A stretch of DNA of 64,000 nucleotides from Glycine soja (Eukaryota; Streptophyta; Magnoliopsida; Fabales; Fabaceae): positions 13,045,741 through 13,109,740 of the forward strand of contig NC_041005.1 in assembly GCF_004193775.1 (NCBI RefSeq), given 5' to 3'. The notes beneath the pieces are model-generated. The model ran no database searches. It was given only the letters and a program-made list of their open reading frames with translations, and was not told the origin of the DNA. This document shows positions 1 to 13,389 of this stretch, one piece after another. The translations under genes were made by a program, and so were the position numbers. The stretch's first letter is position 1. Every line of letters begins with the position of its first letter.

Positions 1-114
1 ATGGGTGTGTGGCAACCAATTGTGTCTATTAGGAAAGGTCTAGGTATATCTCATCTATTTTTTGCAGATGATTACCTTTTTTTCACCAAGGTGAAAACAT
101 CTCAGGCTAGTTGA
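1..114 (+). pseudogene. LINE (L1-type) reverse transcriptase fragment
   Basis: Frame 1 reads without a stop from the window edge to TGA at 112-114 and contains ISHLFFADDYLFF, the plant L1 form of the RT active-site block (usually FADD followed by a hydrophobic run). It ends in KVKTSQAS, also typical of the stretch just after this block. No RT sequence continues beyond the stop, so this is a truncated relic; its 5' part lies outside the window. Confidence 0.7.
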
Positions 115-144
115 GAAAATTCTTTCCTTCTTTTGGAAGGTGAT

Positions 145-1000
145 AACTGCTAAATATAAGCTATTTTTCATAATAAAAATATTTAAAATATCTTTAAAAA
201 TATTTATTTAGCATTTATTTTTTGTTTAAATGTTAGGAATTGATATTTTCATTATTTATGACTTATAGATATGAAAAGAAGGGATTAAAAGAGAAAAAGA
301 TCTAGAAAATATAAAAAATATGAATAAGGATGATTTTTAGCATCAGACCCAAATCCACTCCAACAACTATAAAAAAAGAGTCAAGTCAAGGAGAAAAGAC
401 ACCACCCCACACTATCCCGGAGACTCAGAGCTCTCTAATAAATACATCATAAGCCTAAGTATCTCAAATAGGAGAAATCCTTCTTTTTATGTCCTTTTTC
501 CATCCCTTCTCCTCCATCAATTTCTATACCCCTTTTCAAGTGTAAGGCTCTTGTGGCTATGAGAGGCTAAACCCTTAGTTAGGGCTTGGCAGGCCTAAAA
601 AGCCAAAAAATATATTGTACACTTCATATTTATCAATACAAACAAGTGTTTTCTTTCCTATTATCCTTTCTTATTTTAATTCATGTATCATTCATCCTTG
701 CATCATCTTTAAGGATTAGGTGCTCAACAGAGGGTAATCCTTAATAGAAAAACAAGGAAGGTTTTGCATGCATCTGTTTTGGGAATTAGTCGCTCGACAG
801 AGGGTAGTTTCTAATAGAACTAAAAGGAAGAGGTATCTTAATAAAATCATTGCTAGACATAGAATGGTTGCATTATGCCCATGCATCAACAAGCATCTAG
901 AATTAGAACTTCATGCATTTTATCTATTGAGTCTAACATTTGGGAGATAGATAAGTAAGATAGGCTTGTCATCGTGAGATATCAGAGGTAAGTATTTTAA
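145..1000. repeat. Retroelement-like noncoding sequence (possible LTR of a gypsy-type element)
   Basis: This GC-richer, non-coding stretch has a pyrimidine-rich section near 478-540 and an internal direct repeat of about 46 bp (715-760 and 785-830, period about 70) built on GCTC(A/G)ACAGAGGGTA. The style resembles LTR and leader sequence of legume retrotransposons, but I see no matching second LTR, primer site or gag in the window. Boundaries are guesses. The short ORF at 768-950 is not a credible gene. Confidence 0.35.
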
Positions 1001-1052
1001 CAGATGTGGGTAGGAAAAATTCACCAAATTGACAGAGAAAAATTTAAAATAA

Positions 1053-1098
1053 TACATCTTAGGCAAATAAGGCAGGCTAAGTATTTGCCTAAGATGTA
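1053..1098. repeat. Perfect 17-bp inverted repeat (hairpin)
   Basis: TACATCTTAGGCAAATA at 1053-1069 is exactly matched by its reverse complement at 1082-1098 with a 12-base loop. It is not followed by a T-run and lies in gene-free DNA, so it is not an obvious terminator. Confidence 0.85.
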
Positions 1099-1149
1099 TT
1101 CAGGGGTAAGTATTTTACACCCTTTCAATGGGGCAACTGTAGTACATCT

Positions 1150-2580
1150 TGTCTGTATTTTTTTCCTTCAATTTTTGTAGTTTTCACAACAGTGTTCAAG
1201 GATTAAGTATTAGAAAACATGACTCATTATAAGTTGAAAATGTAATTCACCATTATATTTTCAATGGAGAAGGTAGATGTCGCCTATCATGTTGAAGTAT
1301 ACAATATATGAGATTTACAAAATTGAGTATAAAATATAGTTCACCCATTATGTTAGTCATGTTAAAGAATACAAAATAAAAGAAAATACAATAAAAGGTG
1401 AAAAACCAAAAATATCTAATTTCGTCTTAAATTTTGATTGAATAAAATAATCTATTATGTATCTCTTTGCTTTTAACTTCCTCCTAAATTAAATAAATAT
1501 ATTGACTTTTTAAAAACAAATATTTGTTAGTATCTATATATTTACAAAATATACATTTTTAATTTGATTCTTATGAAAAAGTAAATTTAATTTTCATATG
1601 TTTATTTATTTTGAGTTCAATTATAGTGTTGTTTGTCACTATTATAATATTATTTGATAGAATTTTAACTTAATAAATAAAATAAATAAATTAATAATGA
1701 TTTCAAATATAAAATATATTATTTTTGAATTCTATACTTGGCAATTATTATTTAATTTCCATCACCATAAACAATTGTTATAACTATAAACAAATGTCAT
1801 TTATTATTACTATGCTAATAATTTTTATATATAGTGTGAGACATAATTAAAAATTCAAAAGTATTTTCTAGCACAAAATGAGAATACATAGTTATATTCA
1901 GGGATCAAAATATCAAAAAGTTATTAAGTTATACCAAACTAAAAAAAAACAACTTTTTAACATGTGACGGTCATGTAGATGACATGTGACAATCACATAT
2001 CGCTTAGCTAGAGATGTTGCTACCAAAGCTAGTTGGTTCAAAGAAAATTCTGGATATGTGTTTGCTTAGCTAGTTCAGTCGATCGTTAGCTTAGCTAGAT
2101 GATGCAATCCTACACCTTGCAAAAATTGCAAAGCCAAGTTTCCAAAACATTAGTGGTTACCCAAGCATTCAAACTCACAATAAATTCATCATTAATGATC
2201 TCTTATGCTTTCTAATCGATTATTATACTAAAAAACATCATCATTCTTGCATAATCCCAATGTTTCTAAGCTTAGGGTTCAAAGGGGTAAAAGGGAAAAC
2301 AACATAGTAAAAGGAAAGCAATGGACAAAGAGGGAAACACTTATGTCTAGGACATGTAGAGATGAGCTCTGAGTATTGGGTTTTTAAATATCTGCTCTTT
2401 CTCCCTCTTCTTGCTTCTCCTCCTACTTCTCTTCCTTTTCTCTTTCTCTCTCTAACTCCCCTTTTTCCTCTACTTAAATAGAGTGTGTGGGTTTAGTGGG
2501 CCTAATCCCACCTTGGGCCTTAGTTCTCTATTTGGATCCTATTATCTTATTCATGTTCATTTCTAATATAAGATAGTTAT
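1150..2580. other. Gene-free AT-rich spacer
   Basis: No coding region, RNA gene or clear transposon end was recognised. GCTTAGCTAG-like motifs recur between 2,010 and 2,100, and a long CT-rich tract lies near 2,397-2,475, followed by AAATAGAG and a GGGCC-rich patch. This may be an eroded LTR, but no partner was found. Confidence 0.5.
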
Positions 2581-2582
2581 TA

Positions 2583-2826
2583 CTCCTTCCGTATCATTAT
2601 AATTGTCATGTAAGAGAAAAATATTTATCATTTTTTCAATGTAACATTAATTAATTTTTCACTTATATTTCTTATAATATTAATGATGAGCAAAAAAATT
2701 TATAAATGAATTTATGATGGTATAAGATTATTTTTGTGAAATTAATATCCTCTTTCATCTATTTATTATTTTTTCTTGTTATGTGTAAAACAACCTAAGA
2801 CAATAATGTTTTTGGGATGGAGGAAG
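2583..2826. mobile_element. Stowaway-like MITE
   Basis: The element begins CTCCTTCCGTATC and ends GGATGGAGGAAG, so the ends are imperfect inverted repeats, and both sides are flanked by the dinucleotide TA expected of Tc1/mariner-derived Stowaway insertions. It is about 244 bp, AT-rich and non-coding, which fits the class. Internal terminal-repeat similarity is only moderate, so it is an old copy. Confidence 0.6.
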
Positions 2827-3454
2827 TATTATTAATCCTATAACTATCATTAACCTTTAATTATAAAAACTATTCCATAAAAGAGATCTATGTATTATTT
2901 ATTACTAACTATATTTTTTAATTGTGCGATGCATGGGATAAACAAAGGGTTTGGGTGTCTTTATTTGGATTTTATTTTTTTTTATTTAACTGTAATAATG
3001 AGCATAGATGTTTGTCAAAGAACATGACAACTATTAATTTTTTTATCTAACTAATACTACAATTTTATCTTAAATGTATTTACTTTTATTTAATGGAATT
3101 GAACCTTTGAATAATATTTACTTAGAAAATATTTAAAATATGCAAAATCATAACAAGTGTATAGTATTTAACATGTGCATAAATATACATTAATAAAATC
3201 AAACTTTTTATTTAACATGTGTTATTTGTTCCATGTGGTTATCCCAAATGTGAAAATTGACATTACATGATTATTTTACTTGAATTTTATATTTTATTCA
3301 AATAACGCTACAACAAATGTGAAAATAGACTTAAACAATTATAAGGATGATTGATTTTACTTGAATTTTTTTATTTATTCAAATAACGCAAATTTTTTAT
3401 CTTAAATGTTATTGTCTTTTATTTAATGGAAATGAACTATTGAAAAACATTTAC

Positions 3455-3640
3455 TATCAACGATAGCGCGCGTTCCTTTCACGGGAAGTAAGCTTGAATT
3501 TGAGGACCTAAGGGTAAGAGATGAAAGCTCTTATCTTAGTAATAACAGCACCATACATACGGATGAAACGTAGCAGAATTTTCATGAATCAAGCGAATGG
3601 CCATAAGAGAGTCATACTCACAAATTAAGCGAATGGCCAT
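3455..3640 (-). pseudogene. Probable LINE RNase H-like relic
   Basis: The minus strand reads CEYDSLMAIRLIHENSATFHPY, then after a frameshift KIRAFISYP and LKFKLTSRERN. This resembles the plant LINE-borne RNase H (RVT_3) segment with its (E/T)DS...A..LI....HPY...I..I pattern. A duplicated 18-mer (AAGCGAATGGCCATAAGA) sits at its right end. Stops and a frameshift make it non-functional. The assignment rests on a weak remembered pattern. Confidence 0.3.
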
Positions 3641-3949
3641 AAGATTAAAATGAGTGTATTATATTTACTCTTATAACTACTACTTCCTATAAAAAAAATA
3701 TATTATGCTTTAGGTTTGTGAATTTTAGCTAATAAATTTTTCATAGTACTCTTTTATACATGAATATAATGAAATATTTTATAAAAAATATTATTTTTTA
3801 GGCTTATGAATTTTAGCTAATAAATTTTTTATGGTACTTTTTTATGCATAGATGTGATGAAATACTTTCTTGACTTTTAAAAATTTATGATTATAAAAAA
3901 ATGATTAGTCAAATCGATTAGTCTTAGTGCGGTTATCCGTGCAATGCAC

Positions 3950-6900
3950 ACATATAAATATGAATTAATGCAATATAAATAGTATATTTTCAAATTAAAA
4001 AATGAAGGATGTTTTAATATAAAGAAATATAAATATCATTCACATAAAAATGACATTCATTATATTTAAATATAAATATCGAAAAGTCTCTTCAAATAAA
4101 AAAATCACCAAATAAATTTGCTCTAATATGAATGCTGGTGCGACAAATGAATATAAATATGGATTATACAACATAAATAAAATATATAATACTTAATAAT
4201 ATAATTTTATTATTTCAAACTTAAAATCAATGGAGGATATTTTGATATAAAAAGAATTTTAAACATCATTTTGTATGATAGCTAATGTAATTTGTTATTT
4301 TTATATGTTTATACTTTCATAAAAAAATATTCAAACCTCCATTTGTTATGTTTTTCTGACTTCTCATGTTTGTAAAATAAAAGATTCAATAAATAATTTA
4401 AATCAAGAAAGAGACAACCATAAAAAAAATACATTTGAATTAAAATTATTATAATTAAAAAATATATTTTCACCATACTAATTTAGATATTAATGTAACT
4501 ACACATAAACTGTTTATCTCGTGAATTAATTGATAATTTCTACTTGCTTTTATATAAAATAAATTCATCCCTATATGTTATATTTTATATATAATTTTAT
4601 TTTAATATATTCACATATAGATATCAATTTCTAAAAGAAAATTAAAGTTTGTGTAAGTAGATCAAAATCGTAAATCTTTAAGTGAGAAGATGATAAATAA
4701 ACAAATAATTATTTGCTTAGAAACTAATTTTGCATGGAGAAAATAGATGTGTTTTTATTGATTTCTTTTATTTTTGTTGTGTAATTAAATATATACTAAT
4801 TTTTCAAAATAAATTTTAATTTTGATTGAAAAAAATATTTTCTAAAGAAGCTTATCCTTAAATTAAAGTGTTATATTTTCATCCCCGTGTTATATTTTAT
4901 ATGATATGTTAAGTATAAATTTCTCGTCATCATACTTTCATGAAAATATTCATCCCCATTTATTTTATTTTTTCATACTTTCTATGTTTGTAAGATAAAA
5001 TATTCAATAAATTATTTTAGTCAGGAAAATGCATCCATAAAAAATACATTTCAATGAAAATTATTATAATAAAATAATATAATCCAACCGTAACATATCT
5101 ATATACTAATGTAATTTCAAGTAAATTATTCATGCTTTGAATTAAGAGTAAATTTTTTATTTGCTTTTATATAAAAAAAACACAAATTCATCCTAGTGTG
5201 TTAAATTTTATTTGTACTTTTATTTTAATAGTCTGGTGCATACATATGCAAGTATAAAAGAAAATATCAATATGGTACTCTATAGTTGATAAATAACTTG
5301 TTTCTTCTCCATGTGATCATAGTTTTAATTCTTGACTCATGTCTATGAAAAAATATTTGTTGGAAAGAATCAATTCTTTAAATAAATTTAAATAGTTCAA
5401 GCGATTAATCATTGGCTTTTGACGGAAGGGATATGTTGGTTCACAAAAATAAAAGTATAAAATAAAATTAAAATTTATTAAAGTAGAAGAAAATCTTGAA
5501 TACTTTATTTAATTAAGAAGATAATAAATAAAAAATGAATAATTATTTGATCAAAAATTAGTTTTAGACACTAATTTTGCGTTGAGAAAATAATAATGAT
5601 TATGTCGATTTAATTTAATTTTTCTTATGTAATTACATGAATATTAATTATGTAAAAGAATTTTAATGTAAGAAAAATTTAAATTTCGATTGGATAAAAA
5701 TCTTTAATAAAAAAGTTTATCATCGTGAATTGAGTGTAAATTTTCCTATATTTATTTTTATAAGAAAAAATCTTAATTCCCATGTCTTATATTTTATATA
5801 TAGTATGTTGTATATCTATAACCCACTTGCTTTTATATAAAATAAAATCATCACTACGTGTTATATTTTATATATAATTTTATTTTAATATATTGACGTA
5901 TAGATATCAAATTCTTAAAGAAAATTAAAGTTTGTCTGTATACATCACATGAATATTTAAGTGAGAAAATAATAAATAAATAAATAATTATATTTTAATC
6001 TTGATTGAAAAAATATTTAGTGAAATATCCTTGAATTTAGTGTAAATTTTTCTAATTATATATATATATATATATAATTCATCCTCGCGTTGTTTTCTAT
6101 TTGATATGTTAAGTGTAAATTTTTCTTCCATAAAAAATACATTTAAATTAAAATTATTATGATAAAATAATATAATTCAACCATAACATATCTATATGCT
6201 AATGTGATTTCTCTTAAATTTTTCATCCATGTGAATTAAGAGTATTTTTTTACTTGCTTTTATATATAAAAAAATTCATCCTAGTGTGTTAAATTTTATA
6301 TATACTTTTATTTCAATAATTTGGTGTATACATATCCAGGTATAAAAGAAAATAACAGATAAATAATCTTGTTTCTTAAGTATGTAATAAAAGATTTTAT
6401 TCCTAATGAAAAGTATTAGTTAAGAGGAATTAATCCCTTGAATGGATATGAGTAATTCAAGCGATCAATCCTTAGCTTTTGATTGAAGGGATATTGATTA
6501 AAAAAAAGTATAAAAGAAAATTAAAATTTATCCAAGAGAAAAGGAAATCTTGAATACTTTATTTAATTAAGATAATAAAAAAATGAATAATTATTTGGCC
6601 AAAAATCCAAAAAATAGTTTTAGGCACTAATTTTACGTCCAGAAAATATTGATGATTATGTTGATTTAATTTGGTTTTTCTTATGTAATTACATAGACAT
6701 TAATTATGTAAATGAATTTTAATGTAAGAAAAAATTAAATTTCAATTAGATAAAAATATTTAGTAAAAAAGTTTATCCTTGTGAATTTAGTGTAATTTTT
6801 CCTATTTTTTTTTTTAAATCTGCATTCCCGTGCCTTATATCATTTATATCTATTAATTCCAGTATGATGTGTATCTATATTTCTCTTGATATTTTCATAA

Positions 6901-7660
6901 AAAATATTTATTCTCATTTATAATATTTTTTTCTTCAGATTTTCAATTTTCATAAAATAAAATATTTAATAAATTATTTAAGTTGAAAAACAGACATCCA
7001 TAAAAAATACATTTAAATTAAAATTGTTATAATAAATTAATATATTTTCATCTTAATAATTTAAATATGAACATGATTTTAAGTAAATTGTTCATCTAGT
7101 GAATTAAGTGTAAATTTTTTACTTTCTTTTATTAAAAAAAAATCATCCATGTGTACTAAATTTTTTTCACATTTATTTTACTATTTTGGCATAGATCAAT
7201 GTATAAAATAAAATTAAAAAAAAAAATTCTAGGTAGAAGAAAATCTTAAATACTTTATTAATTTGAGAAGATAATAAATAAAAAAATAGATAATTATTTG
7301 CCTAAATAATTCAAGACAATAATTCTGTCTAGAGAAAATATTAATGTTTATGTTGACTTAATTGTTTTTTTTTTTTTTTTGTAAAATAACGTTCATCTCC
7401 ATGTGTGATATTGTATATATCTAATTTTTGGTCACTTAATTTTTTTTTTCATATTTTCTATGTTTGTAATATAGAGTATTCAATAAATATTTGAAGTAGA
7501 AAAAGATACAGGCATAAAAAAATATTTAAATTAAAATTGTTATAATAAAATTATATATTTTCACCATAGTAATTTAGATGTTAATGTAATTTCAAATAAA
7601 TTATTCATCTATGTGAATTAGGTGAATTTTTTTACTTGTTTATATATATATATATAGTCA
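3950..7660. repeat. Irregular array of diverged AT-rich repeats
   Basis: The phrase CCATAAAAAATACATTT followed by an AAAATTATTATAAT-like stretch recurs, with changes, near 4,418, 5,025, 6,127, 6,988 and 7,508. A second phrase (TTAATTAAGA..ATAATAAATAAA..AATAATTATTT, then TTTTGCGT/TGGAGAAAATA) recurs near 4,690, 5,510, 6,560 and 7,255. Order is kept but spacing varies (about 520 to 1,100 bp), so this looks like an old, internally rearranged tandem array. No protein coding was seen. Confidence 0.6.
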
Positions 7661-8196
7661 TCTTTATCCCCATCCCTATTCATATCCCTATGTGTTATAT
7701 CTGGATATCTGTGTTCCCAAATTTATTATCTTTATATAAAAGGTAACATGTTTAGTATTATTAAATTTATCAACATTAACTTTAATTTATATATTTGATT
7801 TAACATTGTGTGGATACCTAATAAATTATATTCAATGAAACCATAGATGATTTTAATTTAAATATTCTAAAGGATAATAAATATCAATTTAATCTTTATA
7901 TGATTCAAGGATATATTAATGTTGATAAATTATTTTAATAAACTGATTAACATTTCTTTGATAGAAGATATAATCTTAATAAATTTGGAATACAAATTAT
8001 TATCATTTGAAAAAATAAATTTAATCTCTTAATAAAACCCATTAAAATGACATGTAATCTCATATCTCTTAAATATTGGAAATCAAACTTATCTCTTCAA
8101 TTATCAATTATACTAACCAGATTTTTCGCTGATTGAAGGAACCATACAGCAAAAGTACAATACTCTTAAAGTCACGCGCTATTTAACATGGATGAG

Positions 8197-8544
8197 TTAA
8201 ATATATTTTTTATTTTTAATAAATATTGGATTTTTGATTTTTTTTAATAATTTTTATTTTGTGACGAGATTCTAATAAAACAATAATTTTATTTTTAATT
8301 CTTAATAAATTAGTCAATTTTGTATTTGTTTCATGATAAATATTTCTCATTTGTTATTAATACAACTTAAAACAAAATTTACTAATTTATTAAGAAATAA
8401 ATAATTTTTTTTAATTTATGAGAGACAAATATCAATAATAAAAAATAAAATTATCGTTTTATTAAAAACCTATCATAAAATAAAAATTTATTAAAAAACA
8501 AATACAAAAATAAAATATTTATTACAAATCAAAGACATATTTAA
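8197..8544. mobile_element. Foldback element / long-TIR MITE
   Basis: The left arm starts TTAAATATATTTTT and runs about 120-150 bp. The right arm, read on the minus strand, starts TTAAATATGTCTTTGATTTG and follows the same order of motifs, including ATTTTTATTTT.TGA.. and TCTTAATAAAACAATAATTTTATTTTT versus TTTTTAATAAAACGATAATTTTATTTTT. The two arms therefore fold on each other over nearly the whole element. No ORF inside. Class cannot be set from the ends. Confidence 0.65.
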
Positions 8545-9103
8545 ATGGTACCTCTAATACAACCGTACATATTACCACAAGGTCCACATTTTGAATCCAA
8601 CTCACAAATCTTCCATGTCATTAAATTAAATAATGCACCAAACCTAAAGAGATTTTTATTCAGTGTGTATTAATTCCTCTAAGTAGATGACTAAAATATT
8701 TATTCATGGAATGGCGGAAAATGAGTAAAAGTAATGAATAATGGCAGAAAATCTGGGCAGATGTTGATTGCAAAGTGTGTATTCCTCTAAGAATATGACT
8801 AAAATATTTATTCAAGAGTGGCAAAAAATATGAGTGAAAAAAAATTATTGGCAGAAAATCTGGACAATTTTTATCGATAACGAAAATTTGGTCAGTTGAT
8901 GTAAATTTGGCATATTGATAATTGATAATTGAAGGGATAAGTTTGTTTTCAAATATTTAAGAGATTATATACCATTTAAATGGATTTTATTTGGAGTGGA
9001 GGATTAAAATTAAATTAACGGATGAAAATTGGTGCAACTCTTTTAAGATTACATTGATCTAATCTGATTTTTCATCATACAAGGCACAGGTGTAATTTGA
9101 TAA

Positions 9104-9109
<6 letters not shown>

Positions 9110-9149
<40 letters not shown>
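9110..9149. repeat. (TA)n microsatellite
   Basis: About 20 uninterrupted TA units. Shorter TA runs occur near 6,060 and 7,645, and others near 21,012 and 33,988. Confidence 0.95.
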
Positions 9150-9152
<3 letters not shown>

Positions 9153-11130
9153 TTCAAATATTTGATAATAAAAAATTAAGTATTTACAAATTTATATGGA
9201 ATAAAATATTACAATCCCATTATTTAAATAAAAAATAATTAAATTACCATTCATTATTTTAAACTTAATAATAATATATTTTAAAAAATACAAATATGGA
9301 ATAGTAATATATTTAATAAAATATCCATAATTAGTGCTCATATAATTTTAAGCAGATTTTTATTATCATATATAATTTACAACACGATAACAAATATTAG
9401 ACTTGCTATAGTTTATCTTGATAAAATATAATCAATAACGTTTCAATATTTTTTTAGTTAATATCATTGTATCAGTCAATTAATATTAAAATACTTTTAA
9501 ACTATTCTTGAAACAAAATCTATATACACATTGAAACCTCAATCAGTTTCATATCCATAGGAATAAACAAAAACATAAATTAAAAGGATTCTAAGAAAAT
9601 ATTAAACTGATACAATACAACAATATATCATAGAACAATCATCCATCCAAATTAACATTTACTATGTTAATTACCTTCCCTCTCAGACCATTAGCATTAG
9701 CAGTAACCAATTCCCTCGAGTCATTAATTCAATTCATTGTTTAGTAAGAATAACTTCTCTAACGCCTCTTTCCCATCAAACACTGCATTTGAAAATTTGA
9801 TATTCATCATCTACAACAAATACAAAAATAGTCTTCATACAATCCATAACTTGCCTATATATCCATATTTGCAGACAAATTCTGCAGAGTTGAAAGATAT
9901 ATTTTAAGGATTAGGAACTGACTAACTATAAATGAGAAATTAGAAATAAAGAAAAAAAATAAATACAAAAATTATCATGTTATTTTTTATTGCATGTGTG
10001 CAATTCATATAAACTACCCATGATTTCATCTTACCGATTTCTACTTTCACTTAATGTGATCATGGAAGTCATCATGCAATAGCTGAACCTGCCACCATTC
10101 TATTTTCCCAAAACTCAGAAAAATTGCAACAAACAAATCATTGACAACGACAACCATATACAAAAACGCATTATTCTTGTTGCTTCAATAAAAAAATATG
10201 AGCACATCTAAAATATTGAAAAGCCAAACGCATCACAACTATATACAAACTTTTTCTCTTCATTAACCCTAAACATATTGAAAAGTCCTGGACAGCCAAA
10301 ATAAATCATATTAAAAACAACTAACGACTCATGAATTCAACATTTCACCTTTCATTTGGGTTGAATAAGCGTGTTGTGGATCCTTCATAAGCTTATAGAA
10401 ACAACCGCCAAAACAAACTCGTCAAACAAGTTCTGGACAATAAACTAAAAGAATGATTCAATTACTGCATCTTTATAATGTTGAACGAAGGATTTAATGG
10501 GAGTAATATAAACCACGATCGTGTAGGCAGAAAGGAGTAGTAGTTGCAAGGGAAGGGATGTTTACCCAAATCATGAGTCTTGAGGCAGAGAGCAAATAAG
10601 ATTTTCTAGAGTGGGTCGCAGTTTAAATAGAAGAGTAACATCCTTCCTTTCGTATTCACTCATCCCTTTGTCGCTTATATCCTCCCAGTAAAATTGAAAT
10701 TAAGAGTCTATTAATTACGTGGTAAATAAAAAGAAATTGTAAAAACATTAGTTATTTTTAAAAGTTAATATAATTTTTTTTGCTGAATAAGTTAATATAA
10801 TTTTTTTTATTACAGGTTATCCACTAATAAGATTCTCGTGTCGGTAACCGAAATCAAATTCATATCTTTTAAGAGATGAATTTGTTGAGATATGAATTTG
10901 TTTCTGGCCAACTCAACAAATCTTTGTTGGTAAATTAATAATTTTATATTAATATTATATCACATTGAATTATATCCACGGTTACAGTGAAATTAACTAT
11001 ATATTATGATCATCTTTCATGCTTGATCTCTCGCAATATAATTTCAAAATTGTTTCTTTGGTGTCGTTGATGTAGAAAAGAAACAGCACCAACTGTAGTA
11101 GTTCATGCATATAGAAATTAGAGTTTAAGA
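9150..11130. other. Gene-free AT-rich spacer
   Basis: I read both strands and found no exon, RNA gene or transposon terminus I could defend. Confidence 0.5.
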
Positions 11131-11460
11131 TTTTAGTCCTTAAATTTTTTTTTTAAAATTATTTTTTAGACCCTGAACTTTTATTTGAGTGGTCAAGGTT
11201 CTAAAATTTTTAGAAATTTTAGTTTTTAGTTTTTGAATAAAAGTTTGAGCCTGTTATTTTTATTTATTTAATGAGATTTCAAGGATTAAAAATTGAATTT
11301 TTCAAAGGCTTAAGGACTAAAAATGTTAATGTAAAAGAGTTAATGGATCTTGACCAGTGAAACAAAAATATAGGGATTAAAAATCTTAATTAAAAAAAGT
11401 TGAGAGATCTTGACCAATCAAATAAAAGTTTAAGGATTAAAAATTTAGAAATTAATGTTT
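11130..11460. repeat. Possible degenerate MITE with 'TTTTTAGTCC' motifs
   Basis: The stretch opens with TTTTAGTCCTTAAA and contains several AAGGACTAAAAA / AAGGATTAAAAA copies in the opposite sense further right, a pattern common in old plant MITEs. Ends and target duplication are not resolved. Confidence 0.35.
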
Positions 11461-12320
11461 TGTTAGCTTGTTAGTCATAGTGTGTGTTTGTGTCGTGCCT
11501 ATTTAACCTTTTACTTTCATGAACACATACCTTTCAGTTATTAGTAATTTATATTGCTAAAAAATTACATCCCTGGTATAGTCATCTTGCAACAAATTTT
11601 ATATCCCTTATCTATATTATATATAAATATTATTTCTTATGTAGCTCCTGCCACAAATCTCTCCCCAATCCTAATTGCCTTATACCTTTCACCTCCATTG
11701 CCATTCAAAGTTTCTAACTGCTCACAAAATTATATTTTGTTTCAAATGTAATAATTTTGGTTTGTATATTTTGGAATCTCAATTGCTCCATCAGTTTTCG
11801 AGTTGAAAAATCAAATATTAAATGACTATTAATGGATGATAATGACTACTAATGAGTGGTAATGACTATTATAAAAATTTAAGGACTAAAAATTTAGAAA
11901 TTAATGTTTTGTTAGCTTGTTAACCATAGTGTGTGTTTGTGTTGTGCCTATTTAACCTTTTACTTTCATGAACACATACCAGTTAGTTATTAGTAATTTA
12001 TATTGCTAAAAAATTACATCTCTCATATATTCATTTTGCAACAAATTTTATATCCTTTATCTATATTATATATAAATCTTCTTTCTTATGCAACTCCCGC
12101 CACAAATCTCTCCCCAATCCTAATTGCGTTATACCTTTCACCTCCATTGCCATTCAAAGCTTCTTACCACTCACAAAATTATATTTGTTGTTTCAAATGT
12201 AATAATTTTGGTCTGTATATTTTGGAATATCAATTGCTCCATCAGTTTTGGAGTTGAAAAACCAAATATTGAATGACTACTAATGGATGGTAATGATTAC
12301 TAATTGGTGGTAATGACTAC
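11426..12320. repeat. Tandem duplication, unit about 450 bp
   Basis: Unit 1 (about 11,426-11,873) and unit 2 (from about 11,874) share order and sequence, from TTTAGAAATTAATGTTTTGTTAGCTTG through the CCTATTTAACC section and up to the first ~125 bases of the copia LTR (TGTAATAATTTTGG at 11,747 and again at 12,198). The short ORFs at 11,554 and 12,003 are paired only because of this duplication and are not genes. Because the LTR start is included, the duplication happened after the copia insertion or involved another LTR copy. Confidence 0.8.
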
Positions 12321-12557
12321 TAATTGGTGGTAATGACTACTAAATACATTCTTGATGGTAGAATATCTATGTATAACATATATGTTTGGTCCCTGGGTTC
12401 ACCTCTTTCAATTTTTGTCTGATACACCATCTACACAGGGAGAGAACTTAAAAGAATCAAAACAAAACAGTTTTTCATGGTAATGATTTGAGGTATATTT
12501 TGCTTTTGTTTTTCCGCATTTTTTAATGATTTATGTTTCATTTTGTAGTTTGTAACA
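12198..12557 (+). repeat. Copia 5' LTR
   Basis: Begins TGTAATAATTTTGG and ends TTTGTAACA (TG...CA). It matches 17,655-18,017 throughout, including short GGTAATGACTACTAA(T) repeats and the GGTCCCTG.GTTCACCTCTTTC section. CTATGTATAACATA near 12,368 may be its TATA region. The sequence just after it is not a recognisable tRNA-Met primer site. Confidence 0.85.
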
Positions 12558-13389
12558 TCGCAGAACCTACAGGTTATTGGAATTCATGTGAGCCAGCCAC
12601 TTGCCCATTTAAGGTTCTTTGATATTTATTCATTTTTCATATTTTATATGCTTATGCGTTTCTGTTTACCTTTGCAATTTATGGAGTTTTAATTTGATTT
12701 ATTTTATGCGTGAATATATTCTGCAAAAAAATTGTTTTGTGCATATATATATAAAATCAAATGCATAATATTATGTTTCAATTATGAAATTATATATGAG
12801 AATTTTATTTATTATTGTATTATATCTTGATCTTGAAGTGCATAATATGATTTATTCTCATATGATTAAGTTTTATGTCTAAGTGATCTTTATAATTTTG
12901 GTTAAATATGGATTAGCCACAACATCTATAATTTGATTAAAATTATATATTAAGTTGTTTAAAGATCATATAAGGAATTAGGCATAATACTATGATTAAT
13001 TGTACTTTATATAATGAATTTTATCCCATAGGAATTTTTATTATATTTGTATACTTAATTGAGATAAAATGATATTATTTTTCATGGTTTACCTACAGGG
13101 ATCATAAGGTATGTATAGTTTGTCAGTTTTATCATAAAGTAAATATTTGAGTATACAATTTGATTATTGTATCATAAAGTTTAATTGTTTCTTATTAAAT
13201 TAAAAATTTAGCCCACAAATAATTTTTATGTCATAAAATTCAATTTTCTGGTATGTTTACATTGGTAAAACATACAATTAAGATTAATATGCCTCAAAAT
13301 TTTGACATAAGCCTTTGGATTTTTGCAGCTTCTCAAACTATTAGTTTTTCTGATATTCAATGTGATGTTCCCGAACTAAAGGAGATAAC

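Noticed and set aside
11554..12257. Pair of related small proteins (MLKNYI...)
   Set aside because: They are paired because of a DNA tandem duplication that includes LTR sequence; both begin at non-ATG codons and have no coding character.
12558..12600. tRNA-Met primer binding site after the copia 5' LTR
   Set aside because: The expected TGGTATCAGAGC-like sequence is absent; the stretch TCGCAGAACCTACAGG is not a match I can defend.
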